Assembly (NCBI GenBank): GCA_019187105.1
Contig: JABAQM010000001.1
Location: 2,944,734 to 3,008,733, forward strand
Reading direction: 5' to 3'
Origin: Fimbriimonadaceae bacterium
GTDB lineage: Bacteria; Armatimonadota; Fimbriimonadia; Fimbriimonadales; Fimbriimonadaceae
DNA length: 64,000 bases
Shown: in pieces, positions 7,664 through 16,182 of the stretch
Layout: each line of letters opens with the position of its first letter
Numbering within the stretch: the stretch's first letter is position 1
Notes under the pieces: model-generated
The model's database searches: none
What the model saw: the letters and a program-made list of their open reading frames with translations, nothing else
Told to the model about the DNA's origin: nothing
Position numbers and translations under genes: made by a program

Positions 7664-8943
7664 GGCGTTACTTCCCAAACCGCCTGGTCCAAATACGCGG
7701 ACCAGACCCCGGCTTGTATGGGGGTGGTGCTCTTAAACTTGATTCTCGCTTGGATCTGTCTTGTGCCCGGTGCGACGAATCGCGCGGGGTTCGTAACCGC
7801 CGCGATCGTGCTGGTATATCCTAGGCCGACCACTCGATAGTCGACCACCTCATAAATGCCGGCGGAGTAGTCGTATAGCTCCACCGTCTGGCCAATGTTA
7901 GCAGCCGTAACCTTGGACGTCAGGCAGATCCTCAGCTTGCCGGGGACTGCGAAGCGAGAGGTTCCGTCGAGTACGAGCCTGACCGGAAAGTCGCTTTGAA
8001 ACGGGATGAGTCCCATCTTCACAACCAGCGGGTCACTATCCGCATTGAAAAGGCTCTCCAGGTTGCCGGAAACTTGCGTGCCACGCAGAATGGTGTAACT
8101 CTGCGGACGGGAAGTCGAGCGGTCGTACCCGATTACATCGAGGAGCCGGAACTCCGGTTCTCCCGGCTCGATCTTGATGCCGCTAAGGATCACCCAGTCC
8201 TGCGTCATCGAAGGGTTGTGGGGAGCCCAATCGCCATACGGGCCCTGGGTGCGTTGGTACTGGTTGTACTCCACGATGCGGTTTGTTCCGTTTATCGAAA
8301 AGTACGTGTGGACGTTGGTGTCGCCCGAGAAGAACCGGTTGCCGTTGCCGTCGTACCGGTACAGGTCGGTGGTGAACGCCAGCCAGTTGCCGACGCCTGA
8401 ACCGGTGCCAAGCACTTCGTCAAGTTCGTGGCAGATCATCGAGAAGAAATCAAACTTGCCAGGGATCGGACTGTTATGGTCAAAGAACGCGACGTCCGGG
8501 TTCACGTTGACGGCGCCGTCGAACCCGCCCTCACCGTTAAAGGTCATGAAGCCGGGAGTATTGAGTCCCAGCGCACGGCCATTGATGCTGTTGTAGGCAA
8601 TGCTGCCGAAGAAGTTGTTGTGGAGATGGCTCGTGGCCTCGGCATCATCGGCCGAGGTCGAGTCGCCGTACAGCTGGTTAATGGCGAGCCAGGCGTCGTT
8701 CCAGTAATAACCCCACTCGCTAATACCAAAGGCGTCGGTCTTTCGGAAGAGGACCTTTGCGGTTATCGGATCGGTGAACTTCCACTCGTAGTGGTCGATG
8801 ACGGCTTGGATGCTGGCAAGGATTTCCGCTGCATTCGGGTGGGAGGTCAGGCTGGAGTCGATAACGGCCTGTATCTTGAAACCCCACGCGGTGCTAGCTC
8901 CGCAGAGGGCAGCCAGGGCAACCCACGACCGGGCTCGCTTCAT
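7660..8943 (-). CDS. Secreted NF038122-like zinc protease
   Basis: A 427-residue exported protein with an N-terminal signal peptide (ending near STAWG). The zinc-binding signature CHELDEVLGTGSG starts at residue 171. This HExxExxG form, in which the second His of HExxH is replaced by Glu, resembles the HEI(D/S)EV(L/M)G motif of the NF038122 family of putative metalloproteases. The preceding segment (HNSPIPGKFDFFSM) and the following FRLLDVIGYD are also typical of metzincin-like domains, where the last Asp-Val-Ile-Gly-Tyr marks the Met-turn region. Residues from about 280 onward form a separate beta-sandwich-like tail. No PEP-CTERM tail is present. It is preceded by a leaderless promoter (TACAAT, seven bases, ATG). 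The substrate is unknown. Confidence 0.75.
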   Translation of the reverse strand: MKRARSWVALAALCGASTAWGFKIQAVIDSSLTSHPNAAEILASIQAVIDHYEWKFTDPITAKVLFRKTDAFGISEWGYYWNDAWLAINQLYGDSTSADDAEATSHLHNNFFGSIAYNSINGRALGLNTPGFMTFNGEGGFDGAVNVNPDVAFFDHNSPIPGKFDFFSMICHELDEVLGTGSGVGNWLAFTTDLYRYDGNGNRFFSGDTNVHTYFSINGTNRIVEYNQYQRTQGPYGDWAPHNPSMTQDWVILSGIKIEPGEPEFRLLDVIGYDRSTSRPQSYTILRGTQVSGNLESLFNADSDPLVVKMGLIPFQSDFPVRLVLDGTSRFAVPGKLRICLTSKVTAANIGQTVELYDYSAGIYEVVDYRVVGLGYTSTIAAVTNPARFVAPGTRQIQARIKFKSTTPIQAGVWSAYLDQAVWEVTP

Positions 8944-8950
8944 AGGCCGG

Positions 8951-8956
8951 ATTGTA
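8951..8956 (-). promoter_or_regulatory. -10 box of the 8943 protease gene (leaderless)
   Basis: TACAAT on the minus strand, seven bases, then ATG at 8943. Confidence 0.6.
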
Positions 8957-9081
8957 CCGGCGGGCTTGGCCCGATCCTAGCTGTCGGCAATACGAGGTTC
9001 TGGTACCGGGTTGGGCTATGTCAGCGTTCAAATGGTTAGCACAGTGACGCCGGGAGCGTTCTCTTGTGGAGTTGCCGTGGC

Positions 9082-10764
9082 TTAGCGGATGTTGAAATAC
9101 TTGGCTTCGGGGTGGTGAACGATGATTGCGCTCGTGGACTGCTCTGGATCGAGCATGAACTCCTCGGTCAAGTGGATGCCGATATCCTGGGGTTGCAAGA
9201 GCTCCATCAGCAACGCCTGGTCCTCAAGATTAGGGCAGGCAGGATAGCCGAAGGAATACCGCGCGCCATGGTAACGGGCGGAGAAGAGAAGGCGCATCTC
9301 GTCCGGCTCCTGGTCGTCGATCCCCATCTCCTGGCGAATCTGGCGGTGCCAGTACTCGGCGAGGGCCTCTGCGGTCTCCACCCCCATGCCGTGCACGTAC
9401 AGATAGTTCTGATAGTCGCCCTTGGAGAACAGCTCACGTTCCAGAATGGACACGTCGGGCCCAACCGTCACGATGTGAAATCCGGCCACGTCCATCCGGC
9501 CGGACTCGACGGAGGCGAAGAAGTCCGATAGACATAGCCGCCGCCCATCCCGCTGACGGGGAAACCTGAATCGTCCTCGCTCCACGCGGGCGGATTCATC
9601 AAAAACAATGAGGTCGTTGCCCTGGCTCTGGACCCAGAAGTAGCCCCACTTGACCTGGGGCTTCAGGACCTTGGCCAGCTCTCGCTGCACCCGCTCCTGA
9701 ACAGGACGCGCCTCGCCCTCGAGCCATGCCGCGAACTCCGGATTGCCCATGCCCTCCGGCTTCTTGTATTGCCACTGGCCGCGCCAGAGGGCAACCGGAT
9801 TGATGTACTTGTAGATTTCGAAAATGTCGAACTTGGTCCACTTGCGCGCGCCGTAGAAGGGAAGCTTGGGGACTGGCACGTCCCTGCCAACGTCCGACGT
9901 CACGCCATCGAAGACAAAGAGCTGCGGATCGATATGGCCCACGCGGTGGCTGGCGACTCGTGTGGCCACCTCCTCTTCTTCCGTCGCAACCGCGACCGCT
10001 GGTGGTGCGTCTTTGCCGAGTTCTTCCATGAGCCGAAGGCCCTCGAACGCATCCTGCGCGTAAAAGACGTTGCCGTGATAGATGGACCTCAAATCCTGCT
10101 CGACATATCCCCGCGTGAGGGCCGCCCCCCCGAGAATGACGGGATACCGTTCCAACCCACGATCGTTCATCTCCAGCAGGTTGTCCTTCATGATGAGCGT
10201 GCTCTTGACGAGGAGACCGCTCATGCCGATGACCTGGCACTTGGTGGCGGCGGCCTGGTCGAGAATGTTGTTGATCGGCTGCTTGATGCCGATGTTCACG
10301 ACGCGATAGCCGTTGTTGCTGAGGATGATGTCGACGAGGTTCTTTCCGATGTCGTGGACGTCGCCGGCTACCGTCGCAAGGAGGATGGAGCCCTTCTCGG
10401 CGCCTTCCACCTTTTCCATCATCGGCTCAAGGTAGCGGACGGCCGACTTCATGACCTCGGCAGATTGGAGCACAAAGGGAAGCTGCATCTTTCCGGCGCC
10501 AAACAACTCGCCGACCGTCTTCATTCCATCGAGCAGGATGTCGTTGATGATGGCGAGCGGCGCATAGGCGGTGAGGGCATCGTCGAGGTGCCGCTCAAGG
10601 TTCTTCTTGATCCCATCGACGATATGCTTCTTGAGGGTGTCCTCCGGTCCAAGTCCCTCGAACGGATCGGCGCCGGAATCGACGGCCTTGACATTCTCAA
10701 ATCGCGCCATCAATTCGATGAGCGGATCGTACGAACAGGTCAGTTCTTCGGACTCTGGAGCCAT
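9082..10764 (-). CDS. metH: Cobalamin-binding and activation half of methionine synthase
   Basis: A 560-residue protein that matches only the C-terminal half of MetH. Residues about 15-120 form the helical cap, and the B12-binding Rossmann domain carries GDVHDIGK with the axial His at residue 137. Further on are the SGLLVKST and GGAALT segments that cradle the corrin. From about residue 250 it is the reactivation domain (FFGVQ-type core; RYSFGYPACPNLEDQ near the C-terminus) that binds AdoMet and accepts the reductive methylation. The homocysteine- and folate-binding halves, about 650 residues in Escherichia coli MetH, are absent and not encoded elsewhere in this window. The upstream region is non-coding, so this is not a truncation within the window. 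It must work with a separately encoded methyltransferase half. It has its own promoter region (TATTAT near 10824). Confidence 0.85.
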   Translation of the reverse strand: MAPESEELTCSYDPLIELMARFENVKAVDSGADPFEGLGPEDTLKKHIVDGIKKNLERHLDDALTAYAPLAIINDILLDGMKTVGELFGAGKMQLPFVLQSAEVMKSAVRYLEPMMEKVEGAEKGSILLATVAGDVHDIGKNLVDIILSNNGYRVVNIGIKQPINNILDQAAATKCQVIGMSGLLVKSTLIMKDNLLEMNDRGLERYPVILGGAALTRGYVEQDLRSIYHGNVFYAQDAFEGLRLMEELGKDAPPAVAVATEEEEVATRVASHRVGHIDPQLFVFDGVTSDVGRDVPVPKLPFYGARKWTKFDIFEIYKYINPVALWRGQWQYKKPEGMGNPEFAAWLEGEARPVQERVQRELAKVLKPQVKWGYFWVQSQGNDLIVFDESARVERGRFRFPRQRDGRRLCLSDFFASVESGRMDVAGFHIVTVGPDVSILERELFSKGDYQNYLYVHGMGVETAEALAEYWHRQIRQEMGIDDQEPDEMRLLFSARYHGARYSFGYPACPNLEDQALLMELLQPQDIGIHLTEEFMLDPEQSTSAIIVHHPEAKYFNIR

Positions 10765-10897
10765 ATCGTTAAAGCTTCAATATTGTGCATCTGGGACTCT
10801 GCTTGTCATCCAAAAAAAGGACATAATAGGGGTTGGAGGCGTCCCGCCGCGTTTGCTCTCCCCTTAGCGGCTGGCGGCGCTTCCTTATCCACCTCCG

Positions 10898-11788
10898 CTA
10901 TGGCAGCCGCTCCATCAGGGCGGGGATCACGTCATAGAGATCGGCCACGATTCCGATATCGGCTACCTCGAAAATTGGGGCGTCGGGGTCCTTGTTGATT
11001 GCCACGATAACCTTGCTGTCTTTGATGCCCGCCATGTGCTGGGTCGACCCGCTGATTCCGGCCGCAATGTAAAGGTCGGGGGCAACGATTTTTCCGGTTT
11101 GGCCCACCTGGCATTCGTTGGGAGCGATGCCGCTGTCGACGGCGGCTCGCGTCGCGCCGACCGCGCCACCCAGGCGGTCAGCCAGCCCACCGATAAGCTT
11201 TTCAAATGTCTCCGCGTCCTTTAACGGCCGCCCGCCTGAAACGACAACTTTCGCCTGGGTGAGATCGGGTCGGCCACCGGACTTTCCGGATGCGGAAAGC
11301 CGTCGTGCTTTGCCCGAGCCATTCAGAGAGAGCAGCTCTGGTGTAACGGCAGGACCAGCCTCCACCTTTGGAAAGCCTGCCGGACGAACCGTGAGGACGA
11401 TGGGCGAGCCGCCAACTTCCACCGAGGCGATTGCGGAACCGGCGACCACCGGTCTCCGAAACTGGGACGGGGTGTCCATGGCCGTTGCGTCGGTGACCAT
11501 TACGCCATCGATGAGAGCAGTCAGCCGGGGAAGTACATCCTTGGCTTGCATGCTGCTGGCGGCGGCGATGTGGCTGTAACCACCGGCTATGCCAGCTAGC
11601 GACTTTGCCAAGGCATCGGCCGGCGGTATCTCGGTGAGGTTGGCGGCGGAAACCTTCTCGGCTCCAAACGAGCCTACGGTACTGCCGGATAACACGACGA
11701 GATCCCACGGGCAGCCAAGCTGCTTGGCAAATCCGGCGGCCGATTCCACCTCGTGGCCGTCGAAGGCAATCACCAGCAAGCGGCTCAC
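10898..11788 (-). CDS. etfA: Electron transfer flavoprotein alpha subunit
   Basis: A 296-residue EtfA. The C-terminal FAD-binding domain is clear: VVSGGRPLKD, then GATRAAVDSG, GQTGKIVAPDLYIAAGISG and the final IVAINKDPDAPIF segment. With EtfB it carries electrons from acyl-CoA dehydrogenases to the quinone pool through ETF-quinone oxidoreductase. It overlaps etfB by four bases (stop/start ATGA type) and is the last gene of the fadN-etfB-etfA operon. Length fits the family (about 310). The acyl-CoA dehydrogenase at 16183 is the natural electron donor. Confidence 0.95.
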   Translation of the reverse strand: MSRLLVIAFDGHEVESAAGFAKQLGCPWDLVVLSGSTVGSFGAEKVSAANLTEIPPADALAKSLAGIAGGYSHIAAASSMQAKDVLPRLTALIDGVMVTDATAMDTPSQFRRPVVAGSAIASVEVGGSPIVLTVRPAGFPKVEAGPAVTPELLSLNGSGKARRLSASGKSGGRPDLTQAKVVVSGGRPLKDAETFEKLIGGLADRLGGAVGATRAAVDSGIAPNECQVGQTGKIVAPDLYIAAGISGSTQHMAGIKDSKVIVAINKDPDAPIFEVADIGIVADLYDVIPALMERLP

Positions 11789-12525
11789 GAAAGCACCCCC
11801 TTGCTCTTGATCGCAGCGACCAACTCGTCGACGCTGGCGACTTTGGCGCCGGCGGAACGACCGGGAGGAGCCACAACCTTTACCGTCCGAGATTTGACGG
11901 TCGAGCTCGTGTAACGGCCGCGTCGGTCGAGGGGTTTGCTGCGGGCCTTGATGATGCCCGGCAGGGCGACATACCGAGGTTCGTTAAGCCGCAGGTCGGT
12001 GGTGACAACGGCAGGAAGTGGTAACTCCAAAACTTCTTCGCCGATATCGGTTTCCCTTGTCACGGTGGCTTTCCCACCGCCCAAGACGAGTTTTGCCGCA
12101 AACGTAGCCTGCGGCCAATCGAGCAGCGCGGCCAGCATTTGTCCAGCCTGGTTGCCGTCGTCGTCGGTGGTCTGCTTGCCCATCAGGATGAGGTCGGGCT
12201 GCAACTCGCGGGCGACGGCGGCCAGCTCGTTGGCGACGACCCATGCATCGAGTTGCTCGTCGGTTTCGATCAGTAGGGCGCGGTCGGCGGCCAGTGCGAG
12301 AGCCTTTCGCAGCTGCTCCTCGCACTCGGCCTTGCCAATCGAGACAGCGATCACCTCGGTCGAGGGGTCGGCATCCTTGATCCGGGCAGCTTCTTCCAGG
12401 GCGATCTCGTCGAAGGGATTGATCTCGAACTTGACCGCAGAGACATCCATGCCTGAGCCATCGGGGAGTGGCTTGACTTTGGCGTAGGGATCGATGACCC
12501 GTTTGACTGGGACGAGAATCTTCAT
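11785..12525 (-). CDS. etfB: Electron transfer flavoprotein beta subunit
   Basis: A 246-residue EtfB. It begins MKILVPVKRVIDPYAKVK and has the conserved INPFDEIALEEAARIKD and the KQTTDDDGNQAGQMLA loop that binds AMP and interacts with dehydrogenases. Residues about 185-200 (LRLNEPRYVALPGIIKARSK) are the family signature near the recognition loop. It forms the heterodimer with EtfA encoded immediately downstream. It starts two bases after the fadN stop, so translation is probably coupled. Confidence 0.95.
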   Translation of the reverse strand: MKILVPVKRVIDPYAKVKPLPDGSGMDVSAVKFEINPFDEIALEEAARIKDADPSTEVIAVSIGKAECEEQLRKALALAADRALLIETDEQLDAWVVANELAAVARELQPDLILMGKQTTDDDGNQAGQMLAALLDWPQATFAAKLVLGGGKATVTRETDIGEEVLELPLPAVVTTDLRLNEPRYVALPGIIKARSKPLDRRGRYTSSTVKSRTVKVVAPPGRSAGAKVASVDELVAAIKSKGVLS

Positions 12526-12527
12526 GG

Positions 12528-14729
12528 CTAGTTCTTAAGCGGCTTTCCGGTCTCGAGCATATGCTTGATGCGGGCATGGGTCAGAGGTTGCCGACAGAGC
12601 TCTTCGAATTCCTGCCGCTCCAGCCCCAACGCTTGTTCATAGCTCTGCGCTTTGCCACAGACCATCTTCAGTTTGTCGCCGATGATTTCATCGAACTCGG
12701 ACAACTCGCCGCGCGCTTTAAGTTCTTCTTGCGCTCGATCAACCATTCCGACCAGAGGCCCTTCTGGATTGATCCAAGCAACCTGAGGAAGGGGCTCGAC
12801 CGTCTCGGCAAGAAGCTTCGCGTCGAACAGCATGCGGTCGGGGTGGTACTGCGTCACGTCGCCGACCCGAAGATAGCCCAGCTTTCGGGCCTCGTCGGCA
12901 TTGCCCGCAACGGTGCCAAGGGTTAGCCGGATGATGGCTTCGGCAAGCTCTTTTGCCGAGCCCTGATGGCGCAGGTGCATGCGTGCACAGCCCGATCCGG
13001 ATGGGATCAGTCCAACCCGTGCTTCGGGAAGACCGATCTGCGTCTCGGCCGCAGCAATGATCTGCGGACATCCAAGAGCGACTTCCAGCCCTGCGCCCAA
13101 ACAGTGGCCGAAAACGGCTGCAACCACCCGCTTCTCCGAAAGGAGCTGGGAAAGCATCTGCAGGTCGTAAAGGGCGTTATCGAGGGTCTGCCAATCGTCG
13201 GCCTCTGCTTGGGTCAGCACAAAAGTTAGATCGAAACCCGCTGAAAAGGATCGAGCCTCGGAAGTAAGAACGGCGCGGCCGTCGAACGTGTCGAAAAAGG
13301 ATGTCAGCTCCTGGATCGCCCTTGGCGACAACACGCCCATCTTCGTGGTGAGGGCGACGGCGGTGACTCCGTCCCCAAGGTCGCGCAAGTTGAATGTTTC
13401 GTGCTGATCGAGCAGGTAGTGCTCGGCAATGTTGGCGAACTGTGGCTCTTTCGCTCGCTCAACATAATCTCCGTTCCAACTGCGCTGGGTTCCACCCTCG
13501 TAGAAAGCCGTCTCAAGCATCCCGAGGTTTTGAGCACCAATCGCATCGATCATTTCGAAGGGGCCGGCTTCCCAACCAAATCCCCACTTCATGACCCGGT
13601 CGAAGTCCTCCACGGAGTGGGAAATCTCTTCCTTGATGGCATTGGCGTACTTGAGGGACGGTACCAGCTGCTCCCGGAGAAACTCGCCGACCGGATCCTT
13701 GCGTTCTAGAGCCGTTCGGATTCTCTCGCCGAGTGGAACTTTCGCCAACTCAGTCAAGGTGGGGAGCTCGGGTTCGCGCCTTTGCCGATACGCGAATGTT
13801 TGGAGGTCGATTGCCATTAGCTCCTTGCCCTCCCGCCGGTAGTAGCCTTGGCCGGTTTTGTCACCCAGCCAACCTCTCTCCAGCAAGACCTCCATTGACT
13901 GCGGCATCTTCAAGTCGCCGCGGCGTGGATCGTGGCTGCATCGCTCGTACAGGTTGTCGGCGATGTTCTTCATGATGTCGATGCCGACAAGGTCATTCAG
14001 TCGGAAGCTGCCTGTCCGCGGCCGTCCCAAGAAGGAGCCTGTGATCGCATCGACTTCTTCGCACGTCAGCTGGAGTTTCTCGGCGACATGCACGGTGTGG
14101 ATCATCGACCACATGCCATAGCGGTTGGCGATAAAGCCTGGCGTATCCTTCGCCACCACCACACGGCGGGCAACGGGTCCTTCCAAAAACTCCACCATCT
14201 GCTGGATCACGGCAGGATCGGTCTCCGGCGTCGGAATCAGCTCCAGGAGCTTCAAGTAGCGTGGAGGATTGAAGAAGTGGGTTCCATGAAAGCGCCTTCG
14301 GAACGAGTCCGTCCGGCCCTCGGCGAGCAGAGAGATCTCCAAGCCGCTGGTGTTGGTGCTGATCATGGCGTCGGGAGCCAACTGGTCCTCGATGAGCGCG
14401 TAAAGCTCCTTTTTCGCGCGCATGTCCTCAAAGATCGCTTCGCACACCCAGTGGGCGTTCTTTATCCAGTGAAGATCATGTTCGATGCTGCCGAGGCGCA
14501 CCTGTCCCGCCGTCTCGGGAACCATAAAGTGAGGCGGCTTGGCTTTCTTCGCGCGATCGAATGCCTCTTGGGCGGCTCCCGCAGAGCGATCGAGCAACGA
14601 AACCTGGAACCCGATGTTGGCGAGATGAGCGGCTATCCCGCTACCCATGGTTCCCGCGCCGATTACGCAAACATGAATATCTTTGACCCTGCTGAAAGGG
14701 CCATGAGCAAGAGACTGGGCGACGCTCAC
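12528..14729 (-). CDS. fadN: 3-hydroxyacyl-CoA dehydrogenase / enoyl-CoA hydratase, FadN type
   Basis: A 733-residue bifunctional beta-oxidation enzyme. The N-terminal half is 3-hydroxyacyl-CoA dehydrogenase: NAD-binding GAGTMGSG at residues 24-31, the catalytic His in GTHFFNPPRYLKLLELI, and GFIANRYG of the helical domain. The C-terminal half (from about 455) is a crotonase-fold hydratase with SFSAGFDL and HCLGAGLEVAL, which form the oxyanion hole. This dehydrogenase-first order matches Bacillus FadN rather than enteric FadB, in which the hydratase comes first. No thiolase is in the operon. Translation begins at GTG 14729; a TATTCT box lies nine bases upstream. The gene heads the fadN-etfB-etfA operon and is divergent from infC. 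Confidence 0.9.
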   Translation of the reverse strand: MSVAQSLAHGPFSRVKDIHVCVIGAGTMGSGIAAHLANIGFQVSLLDRSAGAAQEAFDRAKKAKPPHFMVPETAGQVRLGSIEHDLHWIKNAHWVCEAIFEDMRAKKELYALIEDQLAPDAMISTNTSGLEISLLAEGRTDSFRRRFHGTHFFNPPRYLKLLELIPTPETDPAVIQQMVEFLEGPVARRVVVAKDTPGFIANRYGMWSMIHTVHVAEKLQLTCEEVDAITGSFLGRPRTGSFRLNDLVGIDIMKNIADNLYERCSHDPRRGDLKMPQSMEVLLERGWLGDKTGQGYYRREGKELMAIDLQTFAYRQRREPELPTLTELAKVPLGERIRTALERKDPVGEFLREQLVPSLKYANAIKEEISHSVEDFDRVMKWGFGWEAGPFEMIDAIGAQNLGMLETAFYEGGTQRSWNGDYVERAKEPQFANIAEHYLLDQHETFNLRDLGDGVTAVALTTKMGVLSPRAIQELTSFFDTFDGRAVLTSEARSFSAGFDLTFVLTQAEADDWQTLDNALYDLQMLSQLLSEKRVVAAVFGHCLGAGLEVALGCPQIIAAAETQIGLPEARVGLIPSGSGCARMHLRHQGSAKELAEAIIRLTLGTVAGNADEARKLGYLRVGDVTQYHPDRMLFDAKLLAETVEPLPQVAWINPEGPLVGMVDRAQEELKARGELSEFDEIIGDKLKMVCGKAQSYEQALGLERQEFEELCRQPLTHARIKHMLETGKPLKN

Positions 14730-14738
14730 CGAGGGGAG

Positions 14739-14744
14739 AGAATA
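14739..14744 (-). promoter_or_regulatory. -10 box of fadN operon (near-leaderless)
   Basis: TATTCT on the minus strand, nine bases, then GTG at 14729; no SD between them. Confidence 0.45.
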
Positions 14745-14807
14745 CCCTCGCTCCAGGTTCCCGGGCGGTTCATGCCAATAGTGGGCTTAATTGGGGATAT
14801 GCCGAGA

Positions 14808-14813
14808 TATACT
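14808..14813 (+). promoter_or_regulatory. -10 box of the infC operon
   Basis: TATACT, giving a predicted start near 14820 and a leader of about 45 bases before the infC ATG. No good -35 is visible. Confidence 0.45.
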
Positions 14814-14865
14814 GGTAGGGTGCAGAAATATTGGTTTCGATTCGAGGTGACGCAACATTAACCGA

Positions 14866-15552
14866 ATGCGACGCCCTCCCGTCCGAGAGGAGGGTCCTCC
14901 AGTCAACGAGCGAGTTCTCCGCTACCGCGATGTCCGAGTCATCGGCTCTGAAGGCGAGCAGTTAGGAATACTCCAAAGCCGCCAAGCCCTTCAAATCGCT
15001 CGAGATCAAGGCCTCGATCTTGTCATGGTCGCGCCGACGGCGCAGCCCCCGGTTTGCAAGATCATCGACCACGGCAAGTATAAGTATCAGCAGGAAAAGC
15101 TTAACAAAGAAAACAAAAAGGTCAAGCAGGATGTCAAGGGCATCAAGCTGCGGCCCGGTACCGCCGAACACGATCTCAAGGTTCTCATGCGAAACGCCAT
15201 GAAGTTCCTGGAGGAAGGCCACAAGGTTAAGGTGACCTGTCAGTTTCGCGCTCGCGAAGTGACCCACCCGGAGTTCGGCTACCAGAAGATGAACAAGCTG
15301 GCGGAAGAGCTATCCCCGTACAGCATCGTGGAAAAGGCACCCTCACTGGAGGGTAAACTCATGACAATGATCTTGCTTCCCAAAGCGGGATCGCCAAAGA
15401 AGAAAGATGCCAAAGATCAAGACCAACAAAACGGCAGCGAAAAGGTTCAAGGTCACGGGAAGCGGGAAGATCACGCGCCGGAAGTCGAACAACAATCACA
15501 TGTTCTTCCACAAGAGCGCGAGCCAGAAGCGTCGACTGGAACAGGAACCTGA
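14866..15552 (+). CDS. infC: Translation initiation factor IF-3 with tail overprinted on rpmI
   Basis: IF-3 N-domain ([35 protein letters not shown]) and C-domain ([34 protein letters not shown]) are complete. IF-3 binds the 30S subunit, keeps it apart from 50S and checks the initiator tRNA. Typical IF-3 is about 170-180 residues and ends just after the segment equivalent to ILLPK. Here no stop follows. The frame continues for 47 more residues, rich in Gln, Glu, Lys and Pro, all encoded within the rpmI gene in another frame (15407-15552). The ATG start at 14866 is not the rare AUU/AUC start that autoregulates infC in enterobacteria, and no SD is close to it. It is the first gene of infC-rpmI-rplT. 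Confidence 0.93.
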   Translation: MRRPPVREEGPPVNERVLRYRDVRVIGSEGEQLGILQSRQALQIARDQGLDLVMVAPTAQPPVCKIIDHGKYKYQQEKLNKENKKVKQDVKGIKLRPGTAEHDLKVLMRNAMKFLEEGHKVKVTCQFRAREVTHPEFGYQKMNKLAEELSPYSIVEKAPSLEGKLMTMILLPKAGSPKKKDAKDQDQQNGSEKVQGHGKREDHAPEVEQQSHVLPQEREPEASTGTGT

Positions 15553-15601
15553 GCTGTTTAAAGGCGAGAAGAAGCGCGTTCGGCGCATGCTCGTCATCTA
15601 G
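15407..15601 (+). CDS. rpmI: 50S ribosomal protein L35
   Basis: L35 of 64 residues, the normal length, beginning [20 protein letters not shown] and ending in the basic KRVRRMLVI. Its start lies inside infC, after a purine-rich AAAGAAGAAAG that can act as SD. The first 146 of its 195 bases also encode the infC tail in a different frame. Its own frame is the conserved one, so the constraint on L35 shapes the tail of IF-3. Confidence 0.95.
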   Translation: MPKIKTNKTAAKRFKVTGSGKITRRKSNNNHMFFHKSASQKRRLEQEPELFKGEKKRVRRMLVI

Positions 15602-15693
15602 TTTCGTTCTCGTCCTCTGCCACTACCGTCGCCTACCGGCGACTGGGACCCGGCCAACGTGAACGATCGACCAAACAAAAACGAGGAGAAAAT

Positions 15694-16041
15694 ATGGCAA
15701 GAATCAAACGTGGCTTGATGCGCCACAAGCGGCACAAGAAGACAGTCGAACGTGCCTCCGGTTATTTCGGCCGCAAGAAGAACGTCTTCAAGCGCGCCCA
15801 CGAGCAGGTCATGAAGTCGGGGCAATATGCCTTTCGTGACCGCCGGGCCAAGAAACGAGAGTTTCGCCGACAGTGGATCGTTCGAATTACTGCGGCTTGT
15901 GAAGCCTGCGGCATCAAGTACAACCAGCTCATCCACGGCATGACCGAGAAGGGCATGCAGGTTAACCGAAAGATGCTGAGCGAGCTCGCGATCCATGATA
16001 TGGATGCGTTCAAGGATCTCGCCAAGCAAGCCACGGCCTAA
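15694..16041 (+). CDS. rplT: 50S ribosomal protein L20
   Basis: L20 of 115 residues: MARIKRGLMRHKRHKKTVER, GYFGRKKNVFKRA, FRRQWIVRITAAC and a helical C-terminus. L20 binds 23S rRNA early in 50S assembly and in several bacteria also represses its own operon by binding the mRNA leader. A strong SD (GAGGAG, five bases before ATG) precedes it. The 92 bases between rpmI and rplT contain a small hairpin (GTCGCC-TACC-GGCGAC, 15628-15643), which is too simple to call an L20 site. Confidence 0.97.
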   Translation: MARIKRGLMRHKRHKKTVERASGYFGRKKNVFKRAHEQVMKSGQYAFRDRRAKKREFRRQWIVRITAACEACGIKYNQLIHGMTEKGMQVNRKMLSELAIHDMDAFKDLAKQATA

Positions 16042-16057
16042 GACGGTTTCACCAAGG

Positions 16058-16097
16058 AGCGGCCGCGCGCTAGTTCAGCGTGCGGCCGCTTCTTATT
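16058..16097 (+). terminator. Rho-independent terminator of the infC operon
   Basis: AGCGGCCGC (16058-16066) pairs with GCGGCCGCT (16082-16090) and is followed by TCTTATT. It lies 17 bases after the rplT stop. Confidence 0.85.
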
Positions 16098-16182
16098 GAA
16101 GTGCGTCGAACAATTGGCGTGTGCGCAAAGTAGAATTGAACGAGTCGCAAGCCGCGATCTCAACGAGGAGATTCAAGATTTC

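Noticed and set aside
10765-10897. Cobalamin riboswitch before the metH half
   Set aside because: The leader is too short (about 130 bases including the upstream gene end) and I do not find the conserved B12-box pattern.
9769-10998. Plus-strand frame of about 400 codons opposite metH
   Set aside because: It runs antisense to conserved MetH sequence; its own product is unlike any known protein and spans gene boundaries.
15602-15693. L20-binding autoregulatory leader before rplT
   Set aside because: Only one small six-pair hairpin is present, not a structure like known L20 sites.
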